A stretch of DNA of 50,141 nucleotides. Source: Rubripirellula sp. GTDB taxonomy: Bacteria > Planctomycetota > Planctomycetia > Pirellulales > Pirellulaceae. This document shows positions 34,272 through 43,222 of this stretch, piece by piece. The position numbers were made by a program, and so were the translations under genes. The notes below the pieces were generated by a model. The model saw nothing but the letters and a program-made list of their open reading frames with translations, was not told the DNA's origin and ran no database searches. Location of the stretch: positions 44,991-95,131 of the forward strand of contig JARGNK010000008.1 of NCBI GenBank assembly GCA_029213145.1. Direction: 5' to 3'. Within the stretch, counting starts at the first letter, position 1, and the number at the start of each line of letters is the position of its first letter.

Positions 34272-35798
34272 ATGCGACCGATGTTATCGCAATGCTTTCG
34301 TACGAGGAAATTTCGAAGCACCCCGTTGCCGATGGCGGGATGCCTTTGCGTAATTGCTTCCTTGCTCTTGCTGCCAACGGCAGGTCTGTCGCAAGATCCG
34401 CCAAGCGAGTCTGACTATTACCCCATCACGACCTTTGAGGTCCCTGAAGGAGTCGTGTTGGAGGCGTCCGGATTCCAGATGATGCCGGGTGGAAAACTAG
34501 CGGTTTGTTCACGCCGCGGTGAAATTTGGACGATCAACGATCCTTTTTCTCCAACGGTTTCGGCCTCGCAGTTCGTACGCTTTGCGCATGGTTTGCATGA
34601 GCCACTGACCTTGGCGTTCCGCGATGGTTGGTTGTACGCGACCCAGCGTTCGGATGTCTCCCGGATGCGTGATACCAACGGTGACGGGAAATCCGATGAA
34701 TTTGAGATTGTCAACGATGGTTGGGGGATCTCGGGTGACTACCACGAGTATGCTTTCGGATCAAAGTTCGACAAGAACGGCGATATCTGGGTGGTTCTTT
34801 GCTTGACCGGGTCGTTCAGCAGTCAGGTGCCTTACCGTGGCTGGTGTGTCCGTGTTACGCCCGAGGGTGAACTTGTTCCGACGTGCAGTGGGGTTCGATC
34901 ACCCGGCGGGATTGGGGCCAATCACGTGGGCGATATCTTTTACACCGACAATCAAGGTCCCTGGAATGGAACCTGTGGTTTAAAGCACCTCTCGCCTGGA
35001 AAGTTCGTTGGACATCCTGGCGGCTTTCAATGGTACGAGCTCGCTGAATCGGTATTGGGGCCGCGGCCCGAGGAACCGAAGAGTGGCAGTCGAATCATGA
35101 CCGAGGCGAAGCGTTTGCCGCATTATGAACCACCGGCGATTCTGTTCCCCTACAACAAAATGGGTAAATCGGCGGCCGGTGTGACCTGCGACACGACGGG
35201 AGGCAAGTTCGGTCCTTTTCAAAATCAGATGTTTGTCACGGATCAATCAGACAGCACGGTGATGCGTTGTTTCCTCGAAAAGGTCAAAGGCCACTACCAA
35301 GGCGCCTGCTTTCCTTTCGTGCAGGGATTTGCCAGCGGTTCGCTCGCGCTTGAAATGACGGACAACGGCAAGATGTTCGTCGGTGGCACGAATCGCGGTT
35401 GGGGATCTCGTGGCCGACGCCCGTTTGCTGTTGAACGAGTCGATTGGACCGGCAAGGTTCCTTTCGAAATTCATGAAATGCGGGCAAAGTCCGACGGTTT
35501 TGAATTGACCTTCACCGAACCGATTGATGTAGCCACCGTTGAAAATACGGATTCGTACAAATTGACTTCGTATACATACATTTATCAATCATCTTACGGC
35601 AGCCCCGAAGTCGATCACACAACGCCTACCATCACGAATGCGGTAGCAGGTGCTGATGGAAAGAGTGTTCGCTTGTATGTCGATTCCTTGCAGGAAGGTC
35701 ACGTTCATGAGCTGCACAGCGATGGTGTTCGTTCCAAGGCCGGGCTGCCGCTGTTGCACGCGAAGGCCTATTACACGTTGAACTATATTCCCGAGTAA
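34272..35798 (+). CDS. Secreted beta-propeller (sorbosone dehydrogenase-like) protein
   Basis: A 508-residue exported protein. A signal peptide (about 12-41, [20 protein letters not shown]) precedes a six-bladed beta-propeller like those of glucose/sorbosone dehydrogenases and related planctomycete proteins: [32 protein letters not shown], and [22 protein letters not shown]. The final 100 residues form a separate beta domain ([20 protein letters not shown]), probably Ig-like. Catalysis with PQQ is a family possibility, not shown here. The start is ATG at 34272; a TTG at 34263 is possible. Close placement after the multihaem gene suggests that it could pass electrons to it. Its TAA is inside the first copy of a 13-bp tandem array. 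Confidence 0.75.
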   Translation: MRPMLSQCFRTRKFRSTPLPMAGCLCVIASLLLLPTAGLSQDPPSESDYYPITTFEVPEGVVLEASGFQMMPGGKLAVCSRRGEIWTINDPFSPTVSASQFVRFAHGLHEPLTLAFRDGWLYATQRSDVSRMRDTNGDGKSDEFEIVNDGWGISGDYHEYAFGSKFDKNGDIWVVLCLTGSFSSQVPYRGWCVRVTPEGELVPTCSGVRSPGGIGANHVGDIFYTDNQGPWNGTCGLKHLSPGKFVGHPGGFQWYELAESVLGPRPEEPKSGSRIMTEAKRLPHYEPPAILFPYNKMGKSAAGVTCDTTGGKFGPFQNQMFVTDQSDSTVMRCFLEKVKGHYQGACFPFVQGFASGSLALEMTDNGKMFVGGTNRGWGSRGRRPFAVERVDWTGKVPFEIHEMRAKSDGFELTFTEPIDVATVENTDSYKLTSYTYIYQSSYGSPEVDHTTPTITNAVAGADGKSVRLYVDSLQEGHVHELHSDGVRSKAGLPLLHAKAYYTLNYIPE

Positions 35799-35866
35799 GC
35801 ATCTCCCGAGTAAGCATCCCGAGTAAGCATCCCGAGTAAGCATCCCGAGTAAGCATCCCGAGTAAA
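35790..35866. repeat. 13-bp tandem repeat, 6 copies, containing the stop codon
   Basis: The core cccgagtaa recurs at 35790, 35805, 35818, 35831, 35844 and 35857; the usual unit is cccgagtaagcat. The gene's own TAA (35796-35798) is in copy one. Because 13 is not a multiple of three, the later copies supply TAA in all three frames. The array occupies the gap before the convergent D-aminoacylase gene. Confidence 0.95.
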
Positions 35867-36034
35867 TGCTCCTCAACGGTGGTGGTCTTTGGCAAACAAG
35901 AGTCACTTTGGCGAGGCAGCGCAAGTCATGGCTCCCTCTTTCTGGAGGCCACGTTTGACTCTTCGTGAGATGTGTCACTGTGGTGAAACCAGGTCAGTTA
36001 GACCATTGAATGCAAACGGTTGGGGGGATGCCGT

Positions 36035-37702
36035 TTATTGACTTGCCCTTGAAGAAGTCGTTGATTCTTTGCTGTTGGTTTCGGGTTGCTCCGGAGTTGG
36101 TTGATGCCGAAGTGTTTTGCCGGCTAAGGCTCCCGTCACGTTGCTGTTCCAAATCGCTGGCGTGCCATTGACCAATAAATAACGAATACCTGCCGAATAT
36201 TGATCCGGGACTTCGAATGTCGCTCGGTCGATCAATTCATTCTGCTGCCAGATCGCGATATCAGCGGCATAACCGGCTCGCAGGTAGCCACGGTTTGGCA
36301 TTCCCAAAATGTCAGCCGGCAATCCCGTCGCGCTACGAATTGCCTGCGGCAAGGGGATGACGTTTTCGCGAACGGAGTAGTAGCCGATCTTCCGTGGGAA
36401 CGTACCATAGTTCCGCGGATGAGGGACTTCTTCGCTAGGAATCCTTGCTGACCCGTCCGATGCGGTTGCGACCCATGGGCGTTGCATCACGTATCGTACG
36501 TCCGACTCGTCGATTCCATAGTTGACCACCTTGGTGCCATGATCCGCGTTTAGGATCTGAAGGATCAGGTCATACGGATCGATCGAAATTTCGTCAGCGA
36601 TTTCCTTCAAACGACGACCCGCCCAAGACGTGTTGGGGCGATAACGGGCAATTTGAATTCGCTGGCCTTGATCTGTGGAGGCGAGTTTTCGGCGAATCGC
36701 CTGCTCGATTCGGTCGACATCTTGTTCGCTGTTCAATCGTTCTAGCATTTTGGTCGATCCCCCTTCGCGTGCCCAAGCGGGAAGAAAGGTCGCCGACAGA
36801 GAGGTGCTTGATGCGATGTAAGGATATTGGTCGGCCGTGACCTCGGCTCCCGCCTCCCTTTCCTTTTCGATTACATCGATGGCAACTCGAACCAGCCCCC
36901 ACGAGTCTTTTCCGGATGACTTGAAGTGAGAGATATGTACCGGCAGTTTGGCATTGCGGCCGATCTGTAAAGCTTCACCGACGGAATCCAATAAGCTGCT
37001 GCCCTCTCCGCGAATGTGACTCACGTAGATGCCACCATGGCGACCGATAACTTTGGCGATTTCGGTCAGTTCATTGGTATCGGCATAGGAGCTTGGAACA
37101 TAAATCAAACCGGTTGATATTCCCCAAGCGCCGTCCCGCATTGCTTGCCGCGCGAGCGATTTCATCCGCTCTAATTCTTCTGGTGTGGCATCTCTGCGGT
37201 CACGTTGGATGACTTTTTCACGTAACCCACCCTGGGGTAACAGGTGGGCAATGTTGACCCCGACACCGTATCGGTCCAATTTTTCATAGTAGTCTGCAAC
37301 ATTGACTGGCCCGCTTCCGCAGTTGCCGGTCACGAGGGTGGTGCAGCCTTGGGTCAGGTAATTTGCGACCAAACGAGTCTCTTTCTTCGTTGCTGGAGTG
37401 TCGCTGTGAGAATGTAAGTCAATAAAGCCGGGCGAAATGATTAAGCCCTTGCAGTCGACTCGACGCTTGATCTGCCCTGTTTTGAAGTCTCCCACAGCAA
37501 CGATTTCATCACCGGCAATTGCCACATCACCAACTTGTGCTGGAAGGCCATCCCCAAGATGCAGCTCGCCATTTTCGAACAGCAAGTCTGCGTCAATTAA
37601 TTCGTCAGCACGGAGCGAGTTTGGTGCAAGTGCCAGCGTAATGAGCAGCAACCACATGGGCGGCTTGTGCCGTAATGCATTCGTTCGGTATTGGTCCTGC
37701 AA
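36035..37702 (-). CDS. N-acyl-D-amino-acid deacylase family amidohydrolase
   Basis: A 555-residue exported metal-dependent hydrolase of the D-aminoacylase family, which removes acyl groups from N-acyl-D-amino acids. Seen motifs: GFIDLHSHSD (first metal ligands), the GNCG cysteine element, VSHIRGEG, and VHISHFKSSG, followed by the C-terminal GYAADIAIWQ strand. A signal peptide (WLLLITLALAPNSLRA) indicates a periplasmic location. I chose a TTG start at 37702 because AGGAG lies six bases before it and it gives a basic n-region (RHKPP); the first ATG (37657) would leave a signal without positive charge. D-amino acids from peptidoglycan or other peptides are plausible substrates. It lies 151 bp downstream of the ConA-like gene on the same strand. 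Confidence 0.83.
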   Translation of the reverse strand: MQDQYRTNALRHKPPMWLLLITLALAPNSLRADELIDADLLFENGELHLGDGLPAQVGDVAIAGDEIVAVGDFKTGQIKRRVDCKGLIISPGFIDLHSHSDTPATKKETRLVANYLTQGCTTLVTGNCGSGPVNVADYYEKLDRYGVGVNIAHLLPQGGLREKVIQRDRRDATPEELERMKSLARQAMRDGAWGISTGLIYVPSSYADTNELTEIAKVIGRHGGIYVSHIRGEGSSLLDSVGEALQIGRNAKLPVHISHFKSSGKDSWGLVRVAIDVIEKEREAGAEVTADQYPYIASSTSLSATFLPAWAREGGSTKMLERLNSEQDVDRIEQAIRRKLASTDQGQRIQIARYRPNTSWAGRRLKEIADEISIDPYDLILQILNADHGTKVVNYGIDESDVRYVMQRPWVATASDGSARIPSEEVPHPRNYGTFPRKIGYYSVRENVIPLPQAIRSATGLPADILGMPNRGYLRAGYAADIAIWQQNELIDRATFEVPDQYSAGIRYLLVNGTPAIWNSNVTGALAGKTLRHQPTPEQPETNSKESTTSSRASQ

Positions 37703-37853
37703 GGGATTCTCCTCAGTGAAAGCATTTACTGTAGATGACCCATCGGCGGCAGCGGTTTGATGCTGGGATGGTTTGACGCTGGAATACGGCCTGCTGAAAT
37801 ATTTTTGTGGCTTCGGTTTGCTAAATCGAGACGATGCGTTTCGGGTAAACATT

Positions 37854-38843
37854 TTAGTGCGACGCGGGCATCGGCCCGATGTAGTCTTTTGCGACAACAA
37901 TATTGTCGAACCAGATTCGGCTAACATGATTTTTTTGCGCTTTGGTGATGTACAGCAGGACCCACAGAAAGTTCAGGTTCAAGTCTGGGTCGGTGCGCCA
38001 ACGAAATCCTTCGAAGGGTGTCCCGCCAATTGGGAAGGTGAGAGGTTCTGACTTTCTCTTCGCATCATTCCAGCGGTTGCCGGCGCCGCCTTGCCCGGGC
38101 AAGAATTTGTCGAAGATCCACTTTCCGCTTGGAAAGCCCTTGCCGATATGGCTGACCTGATTTCCGTCGATCCAGAGCGCCATCTCGCCGTTCCGATCAT
38201 CGACATCGTTCATTTGCATCATTAATTCTAAGCAGGTCCATTTGCCGCGTTTGACGGTCAAGCTTGGATCGCGGATAAGACTGTTGCCCCAGGTTTGACC
38301 ACGAGGTGGACTGCCCCGCATCTCTGACCAGTAGCTGTAGTAGTCCCATGTCCAGTTGTCGCCATGGGGTTCAACGCCCGTACTAAAGCGTTCGTTTCCA
38401 CGGGGGCGACTTCCCGCGCCCCCTTGTGGCCACTCGGTCGAAGGGTTGTATCCACCGACGTGAAAGAAATGATGAATGGGGGCACAGTTGGGATCGAACT
38501 TGACGTAGAACCGGACGTAAAGTTTTTCGTAGCCGGGCTGAATTGGTCGGTAAAGATGGCTGCCCGTTCCTTGCCCACCTACATGCGTCATCAGCAAGGA
38601 TCGGTCATCGCTGCCGGCTGTGGGTGTGTCAGAGGAAAGTGAAAGGATTTCTGGGTTTTGGATGGACGTCCAGCGTTTGGTGACTGCGGTGATTGTTTGC
38701 TCGTTGAAGTTTTCGACGAAAACAACGGCTGGGTGTTTTTCGATCCCTGCATCGCCAGGGTACTCGGTCGCGATTCCATTATCGGCCCAGACGGGCCTAA
38801 GGATGCAGACCAGAAAGAACACCGCAGTCATTCCCATTTTCAT
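37854..38843 (-). CDS. Secreted ConA-like (LamG/lyase-type) protein, unknown function
   Basis: A 329-residue exported protein. A signal peptide (TAVFFLVCILRPVWA) is followed by a jelly-roll-like domain with LYVRFYVKFDPNCAPIHHFF, TWDYYSYWSEM, GKWTCLELMMQMND, MALWIDGNQV and RIWFDNIVVAKDYIGP. The WIDG and the closing DNIVV strand are typical of concanavalin-A-like domains of polysaccharide lyases and glycan-binding proteins. The conserved HH pair and Trp/Tyr residues could form a binding cleft, but catalysis is not established. ATG at 38843 is preceded by AGGTGG at five bases, better than the upstream frame. It is on the same strand as the redoxin fusion and D-aminoacylase genes. Confidence 0.65.
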   Translation of the reverse strand: MKMGMTAVFFLVCILRPVWADNGIATEYPGDAGIEKHPAVVFVENFNEQTITAVTKRWTSIQNPEILSLSSDTPTAGSDDRSLLMTHVGGQGTGSHLYRPIQPGYEKLYVRFYVKFDPNCAPIHHFFHVGGYNPSTEWPQGGAGSRPRGNERFSTGVEPHGDNWTWDYYSYWSEMRGSPPRGQTWGNSLIRDPSLTVKRGKWTCLELMMQMNDVDDRNGEMALWIDGNQVSHIGKGFPSGKWIFDKFLPGQGGAGNRWNDAKRKSEPLTFPIGGTPFEGFRWRTDPDLNLNFLWVLLYITKAQKNHVSRIWFDNIVVAKDYIGPMPASH

Positions 38844-39184
38844 TGCATCCACCTGATACTTCGACCCAGACAGTTCTCGAACCGAGCGCATTCTGTCGGC
38901 CACCTTTTTACGCGGCTCGGGTTCACGTTGCAAGAAAAGCAACGGATCTCCATCGCGAAGAAGCGAATAACGCGATGAATTGAATGGGAGATCGGAAGCG
39001 GCAATCTGCGTTGAGCCGGGAGCGACGACCAGCAAAAAAGTATTTGCTGAATCTGAGCCACCATTTTTGGGCGACGATTTCTTCGGGTCGGGCTTTGCAA
39101 ACGCGGCGGGCTTTGCAAACGCGGCGGGCGCTGTTGGCTGCCGCCCCTTTCGGGGCAGCAGAGGGTGGCTTGATCGCGTTGCGC
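38844..39184. other. 341-bp intergenic region with an 18-bp duplication and a hairpin
   Basis: No gene supported. An 18-bp duplication lies at 39089-39124. A GC-rich hairpin CTGCcGCCCC-TTTC-GGGGCaGCAG at about 39138-39161 follows the redoxin fusion's end on the minus strand; it lacks a T run, so terminator function is uncertain. Confidence 0.45.
39089..39124. repeat. 18-bp tandem duplication
   Basis: The unit cgggctttgcaaacgcgg occurs at 39089 and 39107 and is followed by another cgggc. Confidence 0.9.
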
Positions 39185-41338
39185 TTAGCGTCCGCGTTGC
39201 AGTCTCGCAGCTTCTTCCTTGTCGAGCTTTCCGTCGCGATTTCGATCAAGCATGTCAAAGAAACGGAGGACAGATTCTGTTCTAGACGGCATGCGTTCCC
39301 GCACTTCGTCTTTGGTCAATTCACCGTCGCCGTTTACATCTAGAAGATCGAGAAAAGTAGCTCTTGGCGGTTTAGCTGAAGCGTCCCCATTTGCGTTTGT
39401 GCTGTCGGCGACGGTCCGGTTGTTGGGCACGATGTACTCAATATACCCAACGTGCATTTCTTCGAACGTCTGTTCTCCCCAGCGAACTGATCTGGTTGCG
39501 TCTGGATTCGATGGGTTGTTGGTGCTGTTGTCATACCAGCCTGTGAAGGTTAGCCGACTGCCCTTCGGGATGAGCTTGGGTTCAGTATATCGGTAGAAGA
39601 GTTGCCAATTGAAATCGTAGCGGGGGATATCAAGCAAGACTTCGCTGTCACCATCAACCGTTGTCAATTCGTACCTGCAGGCCGTCCCTCTGAGGTGATG
39701 GTGCGGCAAATACCCGATTAGCTGAATATCGCTTGGCACACGGATGGAAGCATCGACTTTGTGGCGTTCGGCTCCTGCGGGGATACTCAAATACGGGTTC
39801 GTGATATTCGCTGTTTTTACTTCGTACTTTGGAGGCGAATCGGCAAAAATCAGGCCGATTTTTGTTTTGTCCTCAGTGGCTTCGCCCATCGTGGTGTAGT
39901 GCATCTGAAACTTGAGGGTTGAGCCCTTGGGCAGGTACCTCGCATAGCCTGGTGGGTAAACCTGAGTGCTGTTCCCCGGGACATAGATTCCCCAATAATC
40001 AATTGCCTCACGTCGTTCGGAGCGATTCGCGTTTGGCGGCAGCACAAATGCCAAGGCGTGGTGCACAACGCGGCGATCACCGGGCACGATCTCGATTGCT
40101 TGGATCCATCGATCTTGATCGAGGTCTGTTTCAATGGTGACGGTTTTATAATTGAGAATCCCAGTAGCTTTGATTGGGATCGCCTGTGGAAACTCGAACA
40201 CGGCGTCTGGCTTGCCGATCATCCAACCATCCACGAAAGAGCGAGGTTCGGGGGCATCGGCGGGGTCGCCTTCTGGTGCATCAGCTTCGACCCAACTCAT
40301 TAAATCGACTCGTTCGGAATCATCGAGCATTCGCTCATTCGCCCACAGCAGAGCGTGCCGTTCTCGACTAGAAAGTGAGCCCTCTTTTGTTGTTTCCGCC
40401 TGCGAGCTCGTCTCGTTGGGAGCAGCGAACCATGGCGGCATCACGCCACGGTCGATCACACTGCGGATCATTCCAGCGTAATCTCTTACTTCTTCATAGT
40501 TCGTTAGGGACATCGGAGTGACACCACCATCCTGATGGCATTCAACACAATGTCGCTGCAGAATTCTTGAGATGCGATTGTGGTAAGTTACCTCGGTTGC
40601 CCGCGGTTCAGGCCGGTCCGTTTGATAAAACATTTCACAGCCAGGTGATGACGTCGCTTGAATCACCGGCTGGCGATCGTCGAGAACAGCATCGATGGCA
40701 TCAGCTAAGTAAGTCTCGCGTGGTGCATCGAGGGAATAACCAAAGCCGTATTGGTCATCGACTGCCCCCCGGTAAACAAGGGTGCGATTCTTGTCTAACA
40801 CGAACACCTCGGTAGTTGTTTTCACATCGAGTGAACGTGTGATCGATTCCTCGTCATCCCGGACATACCGGCCTGTAAAGCCTTTGTTCTTGAGTTCGGT
40901 TTGCAGCCTTTCGATCGATTCAGATTCATTCGGATTCAAAAAGACAAAGGAGACACCCCGATCTTGGTAACGCCGTTCGAGATCGACTAAGGTTGGCGCG
41001 TATTTTTTGCAAAGTGGGCAACCCGTTCCCGTCATTGCCAGGACAGTCGCCTGATCGCCCGGAAGTTTGCTTAAAGTTCCTTGCTTTCCGTGGATGTCCG
41101 TGAATGCGAGGTCAGGTATCGAACGACCCACACCCAATGGTTTCGGCGATAAAACTCGCGGGGCTTGCCGAAGCGGTGACTCGAGGCCGGTTGTCGAGAG
41201 TGGGGAAGTCCCGGTTTCTTCAGCCCATCCCGAGCTTGACCACTGCGTCGACATGACGAGCGAAGAAAGGATGTACGCGAACGTTTGAATTGTCCCGTGC
41301 AGTCGATTCAATTTTCCTGCTCCTGGCAATAGTTTCAT
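39185..41338 (-). CDS. Redoxin / cytochrome c / copper-monooxygenase-like / EF-hand fusion
   Basis: A 717-residue exported protein. After a signal-like N-terminus, a thioredoxin/AhpC-like domain (about 70-225) has C107-P-L-C110. A single haem site CVECH (264-268) follows in a short cytochrome c region. The next part (about 370-640) resembles copper type II ascorbate-dependent monooxygenases (PHM/DBH): candidate ligands are H426-H427 (VVHHALAF), H480 (FQMHYTT), H546-H548 (LPHHHLRG) and M628 (FEEMHVGYIEY). Two canonical EF-hands close the protein: DVNGDGELTKDE (667-678) and DRNRDGKLDKEE (698-709). It suggests a periplasmic copper enzyme supplied with electrons by its own haem. Substrate unknown. 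ATG at 41338 is preferred over a TTG at 41362; neither has a strong ribosome site. Confidence 0.8.
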   Translation of the reverse strand: MKLLPGAGKLNRLHGTIQTFAYILSSLVMSTQWSSSGWAEETGTSPLSTTGLESPLRQAPRVLSPKPLGVGRSIPDLAFTDIHGKQGTLSKLPGDQATVLAMTGTGCPLCKKYAPTLVDLERRYQDRGVSFVFLNPNESESIERLQTELKNKGFTGRYVRDDEESITRSLDVKTTTEVFVLDKNRTLVYRGAVDDQYGFGYSLDAPRETYLADAIDAVLDDRQPVIQATSSPGCEMFYQTDRPEPRATEVTYHNRISRILQRHCVECHQDGGVTPMSLTNYEEVRDYAGMIRSVIDRGVMPPWFAAPNETSSQAETTKEGSLSSRERHALLWANERMLDDSERVDLMSWVEADAPEGDPADAPEPRSFVDGWMIGKPDAVFEFPQAIPIKATGILNYKTVTIETDLDQDRWIQAIEIVPGDRRVVHHALAFVLPPNANRSERREAIDYWGIYVPGNSTQVYPPGYARYLPKGSTLKFQMHYTTMGEATEDKTKIGLIFADSPPKYEVKTANITNPYLSIPAGAERHKVDASIRVPSDIQLIGYLPHHHLRGTACRYELTTVDGDSEVLLDIPRYDFNWQLFYRYTEPKLIPKGSRLTFTGWYDNSTNNPSNPDATRSVRWGEQTFEEMHVGYIEYIVPNNRTVADSTNANGDASAKPPRATFLDLLDVNGDGELTKDEVRERMPSRTESVLRFFDMLDRNRDGKLDKEEAARLQRGR

Positions 41339-41863
41339 TTTGTGATGTCTAACGAGAATCAATTCGAAGTCAATCGCTCATGTCCGACGAATTCAGCCGA
41401 GAACCTATGGTGGGAAAAAAATTCCTGGTGCTGGTTGATGACGCAATTTAGGAATCTGAATGAAATGATACGTGGTGACAGGTCGAAATAAGTCTGAAAA
41501 ATGCATGTGAATGATGGGGGGTGGTGAAGCCGCCAAATTGAGCGTCCTTCGTGGGCCTGTGTTACCGCATTTGCTTGGGTGGCAAAATGATGTCTGGTTT
41601 CTGCGTTTGGATGCTGTGCGGCGGCAGTCAGGTTCACAACAGGCTACCGCCGGAGTGTTGAATGCACGGCGAAACAAATCGGATCAGTGCTCGAGCCTAA
41701 ACTCTTGACTGTCAAAGAACGGGGTTGTGCGCTCGTCCAAATAGCCACCGTTCGGATTTTAGATACAAGTCCAGTCCGGCATTTTCTAGCGTTGATGACT
41801 TGTTGAACTAGAGATCGGTCCATCACGCGGAATGGTGATTCAGGCGAAATTGCGAAAGCTCGC
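41339..41863. other. 525-bp intergenic region
   Basis: No gene supported. Short frames on both strands have no domain. A short inverted repeat ATTCCT/AGGAAT around 41423-41455 is the only structure noticed. Confidence 0.5.
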
Positions 41864-42781
41864 TTAGCGATAATGGAAGTGCCAGAGGCGGTCTTTGCAG
41901 ACGGGGTCGAGGCGCGGGACACGGATAAATTCAATTTTTTCCGGGCTTCCATCCTCAGGGATCTCAACGGCTGTCAAATGCCCGGCCTCCAAGAACACAC
42001 CACTGTCGAGATTGAGGGCGCCGTTGTGAACCACCGACTTGAAAACTAGGTCCGGATCCCGCCATGGCGTCGTATCGACTCCGTACGAATGGAGGTAGCA
42101 AAGGGGCGTGTGCCCATGAACGACCAATTCTGGAAAGCTTGGTTTTTGGCCGAGAAAATCTCGTGTCCAACACACTGCTTTCGCATCTTCTTGAAGTTGG
42201 GCTTCGACGGCAGCGTGGACATTCGTGCTGTGATTATGTTTGCGGCGGATCCCGGAATGGATGAACAGACAGTTGCGTTCTACGTGATGCGTTTTGCAGC
42301 GAGTTAAGAGATCAATGTGAGTTTGGGGTAGGTGCCATTGCGAACCTAAGGCGATCTGCGAGAGTCTCTCGAAATGTTGCTGAGGATCATCATGCCGAAA
42401 AGCCCAGTATTGGGGGTCTTCGGCATGCTGCAATTCGTAGGACTTAAGCGTTGCCCACGTCTCATTGTCTCTGACCAGGAAGCTGACATCGGCACCCTCA
42501 AAGAGTGATTCAGGGAAGGTGGAAAGGTCGAGGTCTGCGCCGATCATTCGCTGCATCGCCAACAACATCAGTTCATGGTTGCCAAGCAACAAAATGACTC
42601 TGACTCCACTTTGTTCAAGCTCGTGCAATTGTTGATGCACCCCTCTGGAATCCTCGCCTTTTGAGGAAAGATCCCCGGTGGAAAGGAATGTATCGTTGGG
42701 ACGCAGTTCGAGAATCTCGAGCAGTCGCGCAAGCGTACGACTGCAGCCATGAATATCGCCGACCGCAATGAAACGACTCAT
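41864..42781 (-). CDS. Metallophosphoesterase (PPP/ApaH-like)
   Basis: A 305-residue cytoplasmic phosphoesterase with the calcineurin-like metal-site motifs GDIHG (8-12), GDLSSKG (about 36-42), GNHE (about 67-70), then HSG and VVHGHTPL. The second motif is GDxxxKG instead of the usual GDxVDRG of Ser/Thr phosphatases, and GNHE is intact, so the metal site should be functional. It could hydrolyse phosphoproteins or dinucleoside polyphosphates (ApaH-like). No signal peptide. AGAGG lies just before the ATG. No operon partner is evident; the esterase upstream on the same strand is over 400 bp away. Confidence 0.82.
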   Translation of the reverse strand: MSRFIAVGDIHGCSRTLARLLEILELRPNDTFLSTGDLSSKGEDSRGVHQQLHELEQSGVRVILLLGNHELMLLAMQRMIGADLDLSTFPESLFEGADVSFLVRDNETWATLKSYELQHAEDPQYWAFRHDDPQQHFERLSQIALGSQWHLPQTHIDLLTRCKTHHVERNCLFIHSGIRRKHNHSTNVHAAVEAQLQEDAKAVCWTRDFLGQKPSFPELVVHGHTPLCYLHSYGVDTTPWRDPDLVFKSVVHNGALNLDSGVFLEAGHLTAVEIPEDGSPEKIEFIRVPRLDPVCKDRLWHFHYR

Positions 42782-43222
42782 GATCCTCTCACTCCGCTCT
42801 GCAATGATTGGGTATTTGCATCCGCCAGCTCACATCATTCGATCATTTAGTTCACCATCGGAGCACAGAACGCAATGGCAAATGTTAATTCGCCAGTCAT
42901 CTCCGGTAGAATCCCCAGCCAAAATAGTAGCCTTCCCGATAAATCGAACCCGATCAGCGGTTTGACGCTGCGGGGCGGTTCGAATCAGTCTGGTGTGAAT
43001 TCGTCAGTCAATCAACCGTGCCCAGTTGAGCTAAGAGCCTATCCGAAAACTAGTAGCGGAAGCCGTGAAGGCTTTCGCCCCTCACCGGAAACCGCCGAAA
43101 TTCTTGACGAATTCCGCTACGACACTTCGCGCTTATCCATGATCGAATGGGTTCTAAGCCCAACAGATCTGGGGCTCAGGCTTTGAAGAAGAAATTTGTG
43201 CGGCTGGCCCTGCGAAGAGCGT
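42782..43222. other. 441-bp intergenic region with inverted repeat
   Basis: No gene supported. It contains the inverted-repeat element at 43053-43120. An open frame at 42875-43186 runs across it but shows no domain or ribosome site and is not called. Confidence 0.5.
43053..43120. repeat. Inverted-repeat element GTAGCGGAA / TTCCGCTAC
   Basis: GTAGCGGAA (43053-43061) and TTCCGCTAC (43112-43120) are perfect 9-bp complements flanking 50 bases; the AGCC-GTGAA-GGCT hairpin (43061-43073) lies inside. The shape suggests a mobile or dispersed repeat remnant, or a structured leader for the phosphoesterase gene. Confidence 0.55.

Noticed and set aside
35790..35866. Possible CRISPR array
   Set aside because: Copies are contiguous 13-bp units without spacers, and no cas gene is present; the other arrays are also spacer-free.
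42875..43186. Open frame of 103 codons in the intergenic region before the phosphoesterase gene
   Set aside because: Composition is low-complexity, it crosses an inverted-repeat element, and there is no ribosome site or family match.
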